A stretch of 64,000 nucleotides of DNA from positions 34,125,176 through 34,189,175 of the forward strand of contig NC_080046.1 of assembly GCF_012489685.1 (NCBI RefSeq), written 5' to 3'. The position numbers were made by a program, and so were the translations under genes. Shown here in pieces: positions 40,326-53,268 of the stretch (the first letter of the stretch is position 1; each line of letters starts with the position of its first letter). Source of the DNA: Lotus japonicus. Its lineage: Eukaryota > Streptophyta > Magnoliopsida > Fabales > Fabaceae. The notes beneath the pieces were generated by a model. The model was not told the DNA's origin and ran no database searches. It was given only the letters and a program-made list of their open reading frames with translations.

Positions 40326-40477
40326 TTGAGCTCTGCGAACTCATATGACATACAATGGATTAATAACATCGATTTTAAATTTATGTCCTCTCAAAAGCTA
40401 TATGTTGGCCTCTTTTTCCTTTTGTGCTACCCTAAACCCTAAACCTTAAACCCTAAACCATAAACACCCATATTTAG
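40326..40477 (+). repeat. Half B of the monomer (~152 bp) ending in telomere-like heptamers
   Basis: Second internal half-repeat. It opens with the same GAGCTC-type block as half A (here gagctctgcg), runs through atacaatggattaat and the ClaI-like atcgat site, and reaches the shared caaaagctatatgttggcct block about 63 bp in rather than about 103 bp in. It then enters the telomere-like tract. The shared blocks in the same order and spacing logic imply the 340-bp monomer arose by duplication of a shorter ancestor followed by divergence. That last step is inference. Confidence 0.75.
40430..40464 (+). repeat. Interstitial telomere-like tract (example)
   Basis: Five consecutive 7-bp units: CCCTAAA, CCCTAAA, CCTTAAA, CCCTAAA and CCATAAA, followed by CACCC. 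CCCTAAA/TTTAGGG is the Arabidopsis-type plant telomere repeat. The tract recurs once per monomer across 1-62776, with characteristic degenerate units (CCTTAAA, CCCTGAA, CCATAAA, CCAAAAA, CCCTAAG) that define subfamilies. It is too short and degenerate to be a functional telomere. Confidence 0.93.
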
Positions 40478-43400
40478 TTGAGCTCTACGAACTTGCATCA
40501 CATTCGGTGGAGGAATATCATGAGCTTAAACTTATTGTGGTACAACAAGGCACTTTTTGTCATTAGAGAATAATTTCTCCACTCAAAAGCTATATGTTGG
40601 CCTCATTCTCCTTTGGTTCTACTATACTTATTTCGTTACAATTCTCCATTTGTAGTAATTTTTAGTTGAGCTCTACGAACTCATATGTTGGCCTCTCAAA
40701 AGCTATATGTTGGCCTCTTTTTCCTTTTGTCCTACCCTAAACCCTAAACCTTAAACCCTAAACACCCATATTTAGTTGAGCTCTACGAACTAGCATCACA
40801 TTCGGTGGAGTAATATCATGAGCTTAAACTTATTGTGATACAACAAGACACTTTTTGTCATTAGAGAGGAATTTCTCCACACAAAAGCTATATGTCGGCC
40901 TCATTCTCCTTTGGTTCTTCTGTACTTATTTCGTTAGAATTCTCCATTTGTAGTAAGTTTTAGTTGGGCTCTACGAATTCATTTGACATACAATAGATTA
41001 ATAACATCGATTTTAAATTTATGTCCTCTCAAAAGCTATATGTTGGGCTCTTTTTCCTTTTGTCCTACCTTAAACCCAAAACCTTAAACCCTAAACCAAA
41101 AACACCCATTTTTAGTTGAGCTCTACGAACTTGAATCCAATTCGGTGGAGGAATATCATGAGCTTAAACTTATTGTAGTACAACAAGACACTTTTTGTCA
41201 TTAGAGAATAATTTTTCCACTCATAAGCTATATGTTGGCCTCAATTTCCTTTGGTTCTACTGTACTTATTTCGTTACAATTCTCCATTTGTAGTAAGTTT
41301 CAGTTGAGCTTTAAGAACTCGTATCACATACAATTGATTAATGACTTCGATTTTGAATTTATGTCGTCTCAAAAAGTATATATTGGCCTCTTTATCCTTT
41401 TGTCCTAACCTAAACCTTAAACCCTAAACCCTAAACACCCATATTTAGTTGAGCTCTACGAACTAGCATCACATTCGGTGGAGTAATATCATGAGCTTAA
41501 ACTTATTGTGGTACAACATGACACTTTTTGTCATTAGAGAGGAATTTCTCCACTCAAAAGCTATATGTTGGCCTCATTCTCCTTTGGTTTTTCTGTACTT
41601 ATTTCGTTAGAATTCTCCATTTGTAGTAAGTTTTAGTTGGGCTCTACGAATTCATTTGACATACATTAGATTAATAACATCGATTTTAAATTTATGTCCT
41701 CTCAAAAGCTATATGTTGGGCTCTTTTTCCTTTTGTCCTACCTTAAACCCTAAACAAAAAACACCCATTTTTAGTTGAGCTCTACGAACTTGAATCCAAT
41801 TCGGTGGAGGAATATCATGAGCTTAAACTTATTGTAGTACAACAAGACACTTTTTGTCATTAGAGAATAATTTTTCCACTCATAAGCTATATGTTGGCCT
41901 CAATTTCCGTTGGTTCTACTGTACTTATTTCGTTACAATTCTCCATTTGTAGTAAGTTTCAGTTGAGCTTTAAGAACTCGTATCACATACAATGGATTAA
42001 TGACTTCGATTTTGAATTTATGTCGTCTCAAAAAGTATATATTGGCCTCTTTATCCTTTTGTCCTAACCTAAACCTTAAACCCTAAACCCTAAACACCCA
42101 TATTTAGTTGAGCTCTACGAACTTGCATCACCTTCGGTGGAGGAATATCATGAGCTTAAACTTATTGTGGTACAACAAGACACTTTTTGTCATTAGAGAG
42201 GCATTTCTCCACTCGAAAGCTATATGTAGGCCTCATTGTCCTTTGGTTCTACTGTACTTATTTCGTTACAATTCTCAATTTGTAGTAAGTTTTAGTTGAG
42301 CTCTGCGAACTCATATGACATACAATGGATTAATAACATCGATTTTAAATTTATGTCCTCTCAAAAGCTATATGTTGGCCTCTTTTTCCTTTTGTGCTAC
42401 CCTAAACCCTAAACCTTAAACCCTAAACCATAAACACCCATATTTAGTTGAGCTCTACGAACTTGCATCACATTCGGTGGAGGAATATCATGAGCTTAAA
42501 CTTATTGTGGTACAACAAGGCACTTTTTGTCATTAGAGAATAATTTCTCCACTCAAAAGCTATATGTTGGCCTCATTCTCCTTTGGTTCTACTATACTTA
42601 TTTCGTTACAATTCTCCATTTGTAGTAATTTTTAGTTGAGCTCTACGAACTCATATGTTGGCCTCTCAGAAGCTATATGTTGGCCTCTTTTTCCTTTTGT
42701 CCTACCCTAAACCCTAAACCTTAAACCCTAAACACCCATATTTAGTTGAGCTCTACGAACTAGCATCACATTCGGTGGAGTAATATCATGAGCTTAAACT
42801 TATTGTGATACAACAAGACACTTTTTGTCATTAGAGAGGAATTTCTCCACACAAAAGCTATATGTCGGCCTCATTCTCCTTTGGTTCTTCTGTACTTATT
42901 TCGTTAGAATTCTCCATTTGTAGTAAGTTTTAGTTGGGCTCTACGAATTCATTTGACATACAATAGATTAATAACATCGATTTTAAATTTATGTCCTCTC
43001 AAAAGCTATATGTTGGGCTCTTTTTCCTTTTGTCCTACCTTAAACCCAAAACCTTAAACCCTAAACCAAAAACACCCATTTTTAGTTGAGCTCTACGAAC
43101 TTGAATCCAATTCGGTGGAGGAATATCATGAGCTTAAACTTATTGTAGTACAACAAGACACTTTTTGTCATTAGAGAATAATTTTTCCACTCATAAGCTA
43201 TATGTTGGCCTCAATTTCCTTTGGTTCTACTGTACTTATTTCGTTACAATTCTCCATTTGTAGTAAGTTTCAGTTGAGCTTTAAGAACTCGTATCACATA
43301 CAATTGATTAATGACTTCGATTTTGAATTTATGTCGTCTCAAAAAGTATATATTGGCCTCTTTATCCTTTTGTCCTAACCTAAACCTTAAACCCTAAACC

Positions 43401-46400
43401 CTAAACACCCATATTTAGTTGAGCTCTACGAACTTGCATCACCTTCGGTGGAGGAATATCATGAGCTTAAACTTATTGTGGTACAACAAGACACTTTTTG
43501 TCATTAGAGAGGAATTTCTCCACTCGAAAGCTCTATGTAGGCTTCATTGTCCTTTGGTTTTACTGTACTTATTTCGTTACAATTCTCAATTTGTAGTAAG
43601 TTTTAGTTGAGCTCTGCGAACTCATATGACATACAATGGATTAATAACATCGATTTTAAATTTATGTCCTCTCAAAAGCTATATGTTGGCCTCTTTTTCC
43701 TTTTGTGCTACCCTAAACCCTAAACCTTAAACCCTAAACCATAAACACCCATATTTAGTTGAGCTCTACGAACTTGCATCACATTCGGTGGAGGAATATC
43801 ATGAGCTTAAACTTATTGTGGTACAACAAGGCACTTTTTGTCATTAGAGAATAATTTCTCCACTCAAAAGCTATATGTTGGCCTCATTCTCCTTTGGTTC
43901 TACTATACTTATTTCGTTACAATTCTCCATTTGTAGTAATTTTTAGTTGAGCTCTACGAACTCTTATGTTGGCCTCTCAAAAGCTATATGTTGGCCTCTT
44001 TTTCCTTTTGTCCTACCCTAAACCCTAAACCTTAAACCCTAAACCCTAAACACCCATATTTAGTTGAGCTCTACGAACTAGCATCACATTCGGTGGAGTA
44101 ATATCATGAGCTTAAACTTATTGTGGTACAACATGACACTTTTTGTCATTAGAGAGGAATTTCTCCACTCAAAAGCTATATGTCGGCCTCATTCTCCTTT
44201 GGTTCTTCTGTACTTATTTCGTTAGAATTCTCCATTTGTAGTAAGTTTTAGTTGGGCTCTACGAATTCATTTGACATACAATAGATTAATAACATCGATT
44301 TTAAATTTATGTCCTCTCAAAAGCTATATGTTGGGCTCTTTTTCCTTTTGTCCTACCTTAAACCCTAAACCAAAAACACCCATTTTTAGTTGAGCTCTAC
44401 GAACTTGAATCCAATTCGGTGGAGGAATATCATGAGCTTAAACTTATTGTAGTACAACAAGACACTTTTTGTCATTAGAGAATAATTTTTCCACTCATAA
44501 GCTATATGTTGGCCTCAATTTCCTTTGGTTCTACTGTACTTATTTCGTTACAATTCTCCATTTGTAGTAAGTTTCAGTTGAGCTTTAAGAACTCGTATCA
44601 CATACAATGGATTAATGACTTCGATTTTGAATTTATGTCGTCTCAAAAAGTATATATTGGCCTCTTTATCCTTTTGTCCTAACCTAAACCTTAAACCCTA
44701 AACCCTAAACACCCATATTTAGTTGAGCTCTACGAACTTGCATCACCTTCGGTGGAGGAATATCATGAGCTTAAACTTATTGTGGTACAACAAGACACTT
44801 TTTGTCATTAGAGAGGCATTTCTCCACTCGAAAGCTATATGTAGGCCTCATTGTCCTTTGGTTCTACTGTACTTATTTCGTTACAATTCTCAATTTGTAG
44901 TAAGTTTTAGTTGAGCTCTGCGAACTCATATGACATACAATGGATTAATAACATCGATTTTAAATTTATGTCCTCTCAAAAGCTATATGTTGGCCTCTTT
45001 TTCCTTTTGTGCTACCCTAAACCCTAAACCTTAAACCCTAAACCATAAACACCCATATTTAGTTGAGCTCTACGAACTTGCATCACATTCGGTGGAGGAA
45101 TATCATGAGCTTAAACTTATTGTGGTACAACAAGGCACTTTTTGTCATTAGAGAATAATTTCTCCACTCAAAAGCTATATGTTGGCCTCATTCTCCTTTG
45201 GTTCTACTATACTTATTTCGTTACAATTCTCCATTTGTAGTAATTTTTAGTTGAGCTCTACGAACTCATATGTTGGCCTCTCAAAAGCTATATGTTGGCC
45301 TCTTTTTCCTTTTGTCCTACCCTAAACCCTAAACCTTAAACCCTAAACACCCATATTTAGTTGAGCTCTACGAACTAGCATCACATTCGGTGGAGTAATA
45401 TCATGAGCTTAAACTTATTGTGGTACAACATGACACTTTTTGTCATTAGAGAGGAATTTCTCCACTCAAAAGCTATATGTTGGCCTCATTCTCCTTTGGT
45501 TTTTCTGTACTTATTTCGTTAGAATTCTCCATTTGTAGTAAGTTTTAGTTGGGCTCTACGAATTCATTTGACATACATTAGATTAATAACATCGATTTTA
45601 AATTTATGTCCTCTCAAAAGCTATATGTTGGGCTCTTTTTCCTTTTGTCCTACCTTAAACCCTAAACCAAAAACACCCATTTTTAGTTGAGCTCTACGAA
45701 CTTGAATCCAATTCGGTGGAGGAATATCATGAGCTTAAACTTATTGTAGTACAACAAGACACTTTTTGTCATTAGAGAATAATTTTTCCACTCATAAGCT
45801 ATATGTTGGCCTCAATTTCCTTTGGTTCTACTGTACTTATTTCGTTACAATTCTCCATTTGTAGTAAGTTTCAGTTGAGCTTTAAGAACTCGTATCACAT
45901 ACAATGGATTAATGACTTCGATTTTGAATTTATGTCGTCTCAAAAAGTATATATTGGCCTCTTTATCCTTTTGTCCTAACCTAAACCTTAAACCCTAAAC
46001 CCTAAACACCCATATTTAGTTGAGCTCTACGAACTTGCATCACCTTCGGTGGAGGAATATCATGAGCTTAAACTTATTGTGGTACAACAAGACACTTTTT
46101 GTCATTAGAGAGGCATTTCTCCACTCGAAAGCTATATGTAGGCCTCATTGTCCTTTGGTTCTACTGTACTTATTTCGTTACAATTCTCAATTTGTAGTAA
46201 GTTTTAGCTGAGCTCTGCGAACTCATATGACATACAATGGATTAATAACATCGATTTTAAATTTATGTCCTCTCAAAAGCTATATGTTGGCCTCTTTTTC
46301 CTTTTGTGCTACCCTAAACCCTAAACCTTAAACCCTAAACCATAAACACCCATATTTAGTTGAGCTCTACGAACTTGCATCACATTCGGTGGAGGAATAT

Positions 46401-49400
46401 CATGAGCTTAAACTTATTGTGGTACAACAAGGCACTTTTTGTCATTAGAGAATAATTTCTCCACTCAAAAGCTATATGTTGGCCTCATTCTCCTTTGGTT
46501 CTACTATACTTATTTCGTTACAATTCTCCATTTGTAGTAATTTTTAGTTGAGCTCTACGAACTCATATGTTGGCCTCTCAAAAGCTATATGTTGGCCTCT
46601 TTTTCCTTTTGTCCTACCCTAAACCCTAAACCTTAAACCCTAAACACCCATATTTAGTTGAGCTCTACGAACTAGCATCACATTCGGTGGAGTAATATCA
46701 TGAGCTTAAACTTATTGTGATACAACAAGACACTTTTTGTCATTAGAGAGGAATTTCTCCACACAAAAGCTATATGTCGGCCTCATTCTCCTTTGGTTCT
46801 TCTGTACTTATTTCGTTAGAATTCTCCATTTGTAGTAAGTTTTAGTTGGGCTCTACGAATTCATTTGACATACAATAGATTAATAACATCGATTTTAAAT
46901 TTATGTCCTCTCAAAAGCTATATGTTGGGCTCTTTTTCCTTTTGTCCTACCTTAAACCCTAAACCAAAAACACCCATTTTTAGTTGAGCTCTACGAACTT
47001 GAATCCAATTCGGTGGAGGAATATCATGAGCTTAAACTTATTGTAGTACAACAAGACACTTTTTGTCATTAGAGAATAATTTTTCCACTCATAAGCTATA
47101 TGTTGGCCTCAATTTCCTTTGGTTCTACTGTACTTATTTCGTTACAATTCTCCATTTGTAGTAAGTTTCAGTTGAGCTTTAAGAACTCGTATCACATACA
47201 ATGGATTAATGACTTCGATTTTGAATTTATGTCGTCTCAAAAAGTATATATTGGCCTCTTTATCCTTTTGTCCTAACCTAAACCTTAAACCCTAAACCCT
47301 AAACACCCATATTTAGTTGAGCTCTACGAACTTGCATCACCTTCGGTGGAGGAATATCATGAGCTTAAACTTATTGTGGTACAACAAGACACTTTTTGTC
47401 ATTAGAGAGGCATTTCTCCACTCGAAAGCTATATGTAGGCCTCATTGTCCTTTGGTTCTACTATACTTATTTCGTTACAATTCTCAATTTGTAGTAAGTT
47501 TTAGCTGAGCTCTGCGAACTCATATGACATACAATGGATTAATAACATCGATTTTAAATTTATGTCCTCTCAAAAGCTATATGTTGGCCTCTTTTTCCTT
47601 TTGTGCTACCCTAAACCCTAAACCTTAAACCCTAAACCATAAACACCCATATTTAGTTGAGCTCTACGAACTTGCATCACATTCGGTGGAGGAATATCAT
47701 GAGCTTAAACTTATTGTGGTACAACAAGGCACTTTTTGTCATTAGAGAATAATTTCTCCACTCAAAAGCTATATGTTGGCCTCATTCTCCTTTGGTTCTA
47801 CTATACTTATTACGTTACAATTCTCCATTTGTAGTAATTTTTAGTTGAGCTCTACGAACTCATATGTTGGCCTCTCAAAAGCTATATGTTGGCCTCTTTT
47901 TCCTTTTGTCCTACCCTAAACCCTAAACCTTAAACCCTAAACCCTAAACACCCATATTTAGTTGAGCTCTACGAACTAGCATCACATTCGGTGGAGTAAT
48001 ATCATGAGCTTAAACTTATTGTGGTACAACATGACACTTTTTGTCATTAGAGAGGAATTTCTCCACTCAAAAGCTATATGTCGGCCTCATTCTCCTTTGG
48101 TTCTTCTGTACTTATTTCGTTTGAATTCTCCATTTGTAGTAAGTTTTAGTTGGGCTCTACGAATTCATTTGACATACAATAGATTAATAACATCGATTTT
48201 AAATTTATGTCCTCTCAAAAGCTATATGTTGGGCTCTTTTTCCTTTTGTCCTACCTTAAACCCTAAACCAAAAACACCCATTTTTAGTTGAGCTCTACGA
48301 ACTTGAATCCAATTCGGTGGAGGAATATCATGAGCTTAAACTTATTGTAGTACAACAAGACACTTTTTGTCATTAGAGAATAATTTTTCCACTCATAAGC
48401 TATATGTTGGCCTCAATTTCCTTTGGTTCTACTGTACTTATTTCGTTACAATTCTCCATTTGTAGTAAGTTTCAGTTGAGCTTTAAGAACTCGTATCACA
48501 TACAATGGATTAATGACTTCGATTTTGAATTTATGTCGTCTCAAAAAGTATATATTGGCCTCTTTATCCTTTTGTCCTAACCTAAACCTTAAACCCTAAA
48601 CCCTAAACACCCATATTTAGTTGAGCTCTACGAACTTGCATCACCTTCGGTGGAGGAATATCATGAGCTTAAACTTATTGTGGTACAACAAGACACTTTT
48701 TGTCATTAGAGAGGCATTTCTCCACTCGAAAGCTATATGTAGGCCTCATTGTCCTTTGGTTCTACTGTACTTATTTCGTTACAATTCTCAATTTGTAGTA
48801 AGTTTTAGCTGAGCTCTGCGAACTCATATGACATACAATGGATTAATAACATCGATTTTAAATTTATGTCCTCTCAAAAGCTATATGTTGGCCTCTTTTT
48901 CCTTTTGTGCTACCCTAAACCCTAAACCTTAAACCCTAAACCATAAACACCCATATTTAGTTGAGCTCTACGAACTTGCATCACATTCGGTAGAGGAATA
49001 TCATGAGCTTAAACTTATTGTGGTACAACAAGGCACTTTTTGTCATTAGAGAATAATTTCTCCACTCAAAAGCTATATGTTGGCCTCATTCTCCTTTGGT
49101 TCTACTGTACTTATTTCGTTACAATTCTCCATTTGTAGTAATTTTTAGTTGAGCTCTACGAACTCATATGTTGGCCTCTCAAAAGCTATATATGTTGGCC
49201 TCTTTTTCCTTTTGTCCTACCCTAAACCCTAAACCTTAAACCCTAAACCCTAAACACCCATATTTAGTTGAGCTCTACGAACTAGCATCACATTCGGTGG
49301 AGTAATATCATGAGCTTAAACTTATTGTGGTACAACAAGACAATTTTTGTCATTAGAGAGGAATTTCTCCACTCAAAAGCTATATGTTGGCCTCATTCTC

Positions 49401-49940
49401 CTTTGGTTTTTCTGTACTTATTTCGTTAGAATTCTCCATTTGTAGTAAGTTTTAGTTGAGCTCTACGAACTCATTTGACATACAATGGATTAATAACATC
49501 GATTTTAAATTCATGTCCTCTCAAAAGCTATATGATGGCCTCTTTTTCCTTTTGTCCTACCTTAAACCCTAAACCTTAAACCCTAAGCCATAAACACCCA
49601 TTTTTAATTGAGCTCTACGAACTTGAATCACATTCGGTGGAGGAATATCATGAGCTTAAACTTATTGTGGTACAACAAGACACTTTTTGTCATTAGAGAA
49701 TAATTTTTCCACTCAAAAGCTATATGTTGGCCTTAATTTCCTTTGGTTCTACTGTACTTATTTCGTTACAATTCTCCATTTGTAGTATGTTTCAGTTGAG
49801 CTCTACGAACTCGTCTCACATACAATGGATTAATGACTTCGATTTTGAATTTATCTCCTCTCAAAAGGTATATATTGGCCTCTTTATCCTTTTGTCCTAC
49901 CCTAAACCTTAAACCCTAAACCCTAAACACCCATATTTAG

Positions 49941-50945
49941 TTGAGCTCTACGAACTTGCATCACATTCGGTGGAGGAATATCAAGAGCTTAAACTTATTG
50001 TGGTACAACAAGACACTTTTTGTCATTAGAGAGGAATTTCTCCACTCAAAAGCTATATGTAGGCCTCATTCTCCTTTGGTTCTACTGTACTTATTTCGTT
50101 ACAACTCTCCGTTTGTAGTAAGTTTTAGTTGAACTCTACGAACTCGTCTCACATACAATGGATTAATGACTTCGATTTTGAATTTATCTCCTCTCAAAAG
50201 GTATATATTGGCCTCTTTATCCTTTTGTCCTACCCTAAACCTTAAACCCTAAACCCTAAACACCCATATTTAGTTGAGCTCTACGAACTTGCATCACATT
50301 CGGTGGAGAAATATCAAGAGGTTAAACTTATTGTGGTACAACAAGACACTTTTTGTCATTAGAGAGGAATTTCTCCACTCAAAAGCTATATGTAGGCCTC
50401 ATTCTCCTTTGGTTCTACTGTACTTATTTCGTTACAACTCTCCGTTTGTAGTAAGTTTTAGTTGAGCTCTGCGAACTCATATGACATACAATGGATTAAT
50501 AACATCGATTTTAAATTTATGTCCTCTCAAAAGCTATATGTTGGCCTCTTTTTCCTTTTGTGCTACCCTAAACCCTAAACCTTAAACCCTAAACCCTAAA
50601 CACCCATATTTAGTTGATCTCTACGAACTTGCATCAAATTTGGTGGAGGAATATCATGGGCTTAAACTTATTTGGTACAACAAGACACTTTTTGTCATTA
50701 GAGAGGAATTTCTCCACTCAAAAGCTATATGTTGGCCTCATTCTCCTTTGGTTCTACTGTACTTATTTCGTTACAATTCTCCATTTGTAGTAAGTTTCAG
50801 TTGAGCTTTAAGAACTCGTATCACATACAATGGATTAATGACTTCGATTTTGAATTTATGTCGTCTCAAAAAGTATATATTTGCCTCTTTATCCTTTTGT
50901 CCTAACCTAAACCTTAAACCCTAAACCCTAAACACCCATATTTAG
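49941..50945 (+). repeat. Satellite domain 6: short transitional stretch
   Basis: Monomer starts 49941, 50274 and 50614. The first two are 333-bp monomers sharing the atatcaagagst variant in half A, which recurs at 52596 and 54919 in the next domain. The third carries tttggtggagg and catgggctt variants not seen elsewhere. No HOR period is visible here. Confidence 0.7.
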
Positions 50946-53268
50946 TTGAGCTCTACGAACTTGCATCACCTTCGGTGGAGGAATATCATGAGCTTAAACT
51001 TATTGTGGTACAACAAGTCACTTTTTGTCATTAGAGAGGCATTTCTCCACTCAAAAGCTATATGTAGGCCTCATTGTCCTTTGGTTCTACTGTACTTATT
51101 TCGTTACAATTCTCAATTTGTAGTAAGTTTTAGTTGAGCTCTGCGAACTCATATGACATACAATGGATAAATAACATCGATTTTAAATTTATGTCCTCTC
51201 AAAAGCTATATGTTGGCCTCTTTTTCCTTTTGTGCTACCCTAAACCCTAAACCTTAAACCCTAAACCATAAACACCCATATTTAGTTGAGCTCTACGAAC
51301 TTGCATCACATTCGGTGGAGGAATATCATAAGCTTAAACTTATTGTGGTACAACAACGCACTTTTTGTCATTAGAGAATAATTTCTCCACTCAAAAGCTA
51401 TATGTTGGCCTCATTCTCCTTTGGTTCTACTGTACTTATTTCGTTACAATTCTCCATTTGTAGTAATTTTTAGTTGAGCTCTACGAACTCATATGTTGGC
51501 CTCTCAAAAGCTATATGTTGGCCTCTTTTTCCTTTTGTCCTACCCTAAACCCTAAACCTTAAACCCTAAACCCAAAACACCCATATTTAGTTGAGCTCTA
51601 CGAACTAGCATCACATTCGGTGGAGTAATATCATGAGCTTAAACTTATTGTGGTACAACAAGACACTTTTTGTCCTTAGAGAGGAATTTCTCCACTCAAA
51701 AGCTATATGTTGGCCTCATTCTCCTTTGGTTTTTCTGTACTTATTTCGTTAGAATTCTCCATTTGAGTAAGTTTTAGTTGAGCTCTACGAACTCATTTAA
51801 CATACAATGGATTAATAACATCGATTTTAAATTTATGTCCTCTCAAAAGCTATGTGTTGGGCTCTTTTTCCTTTTGTCCTACCTTAAACCCTAAACCTTA
51901 AACCCTAAGCCATAAACACCCATTTTTAGTTGAGCTCTACGAACTTGAATCACATTCGGTGGAGGAATATCATGAGCTTAAACTTATTGTGGTACAACAA
52001 GAAACTTTTTGTCATTAGAGAATAATTTTTCCACTCTAAAGCTATATGTTGGCCTTAATTTCCTTTGGTTCTACTGTACTTATTTCGTTACAATTCTCCA
52101 TTTGTAGTATGTTTCAGTTGAGCTCTACGAACTCGTCTCACATACAATGGATTAATGACTTCGATTTTGAATTTATGTCCTCTCAAAAGGTATATATTTG
52201 CCTCTTTATCCTTTTGTCCTACCCTAAACCTTAAACCCTAAACCCTAAACACCCATATTTAGTTGAGCTCTACGAACTTGCATCAATTTCGGTGGAGGAA
52301 TATCTTGAGCTTAATCTTATTGTGGTACAACAAGACACTTTTTGTCATGATAGAGGAATTTCTCCACTCAAAAACTATATGTAGGCCTCATTCTCCTTTG
52401 GTTCTACTGTACTTATTTCGTTACAATTCTCCATTTGTAGTATGTTTCAGTTGAGCTCTACGAACTCGTCTCACATACAATGGATTAATGACTTCGATTT
52501 TGAATTTATCTCCTCTCAAAAGGTATATATTGGCCTCTTTATCCTTTTGTCCTACCCTAAACCTTAAACCCTAAACCCTAAACACCCATATTTAGTTGAG
52601 CTCTACGAACTTGCATCACATTCGGTGGAGGAATATCAAGAGCTTAAACTTATTGTGGTACAACAAGACACTTTTTGTCATTAGAGAGGAATTTCTCCAC
52701 TCAAAAGCTATATGTAGGCCTCATTCTCCTTTGGTTCTACTGTACTTATTTCGTTACAACTCTCCGTTTGTAGTAAGTTTTAGTTGAGTTCTACGAACTC
52801 ATTTGACATACAATGGATTAATAACATCGATTTTAAATTTATGTCCTCTCAAAAGCTATATGTTGGGCTCTTTTTCCTTTTGTCCTACCTTAAACCCTAA
52901 ACCTTAAACCCTAAACCCTAAACACCCATATTTAGTTGAGCTCTACGAACTTGCATCACATTCGGTGGAGGAATATCTTGAGCTTAAACTTATTGTGGTA
53001 CAACAAGACACTTTTTGTCATGAGAGAGGAATTTCTCCACTCAAAAACTATATGTAGGCCTCATTCTCCTTTGGTTCTACTGTACTTATTTCGTTACAAT
53101 TCTCCATTTGTAGTATGTTTCAGTTGAGCTCTACGAACTCGTCTCACATACAATGGATTAATGACTTCGATTTTGAATTTATGTCGTCTCAAAAAGTATA
53201 TATTTGCCTCTTTATCCTTTTGTCCTAACCTAAACCTTAAACCCTAAACCCTAAACACCCATATTTAG
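50946..53268 (+). repeat. Seven-monomer HOR, first 2323-bp copy
   Basis: Monomer starts: 50946, 51286, 51591, 51930, 52263, 52596, 52936 (340, 305, 339, 333, 333, 340 and 333 bp). Private variants include acaagtcac, atcataagctt, acaacgcac, gtccttagag, catttgagtaag, catttaacatac, agaaacttt, cactctaaagc, gcttaatcttatt and catgatagagg. It contains a B-type rearranged monomer (51286), linking it to the 36-49 kb HOR. Confidence 0.88.

Larger units (their letters stand above)
40138..40477 (+). repeat. Representative 340-bp satellite monomer
   Basis: Chosen as a typical full-length unit. Half A occupies 40138-40325 and half B 40326-40477. Both halves start with ttgagctctrcgaact, and both contain a copy of the ctatatgt-ggcctc block followed by a pyrimidine-rich tcctttkgt-ctac segment. 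Subfamilies differ at recurring diagnostic sites. In half A these are catcaccttc / catcacattc / catcaatttc and agagaggcattt / agagaggaattt / agagaataattt. In half B they are gaactcatatgacat / gaactcgtctcacat / ttaagaactcgtatc. No protein, RNA or known transposon domain is recognisable in the unit. Confidence 0.9.
40138..42107 (+). repeat. Expanded six-monomer copy of the 1.30-kb HOR
   Basis: The order here is A-B-C-D-C-D. The first C (40776) is the 340-bp subtype with gtgatacaacaag, cacacaaaagc and gtcggcc. The second C (41449) is the 326-bp subtype with acaacatgacac, ggtttttctg and catacattag. Because the two C-D pairs are different subtypes, the extra pair is better explained by unequal exchange between two units than by local duplication of one pair. 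Confidence 0.82.
36233..49940 (+). repeat. Satellite domain 5: 1.30-kb four-monomer higher-order repeat (A-B-C-D), ~10 units
   Basis: Unit starts: 36233, 37537, 38834, 40138, 42108, 43419, 44723, 46020, 47317, 48621. Lengths are 1304, 1297, 1304, 1970, 1311, 1304, 1297, 1297 and 1304, then a drifting last copy. Monomers: A (340 bp, catcaccttc, cactcgaaagc), B (298 or 305 bp, catatgttggcctctcaaaag deletion form, acaaggcac), C (326 or 340 bp, gaactagcatc, ggagtaatatc, gttgggctc) and D (333 bp, catttttagttg, gaatccaattcgg). B/C/D starts: 36573/36878/37204; 37877/38175/38501; 39174/39479/39805; 40478/40776/41116 plus 41449/41775; 42448/42746/43086; 43759/44064/44390; 45063/45361/45687; 46360/46658/46984; 47657/47962/48288; 48961/49268/49608. 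This is the most regular part of the window. Confidence 0.93.
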
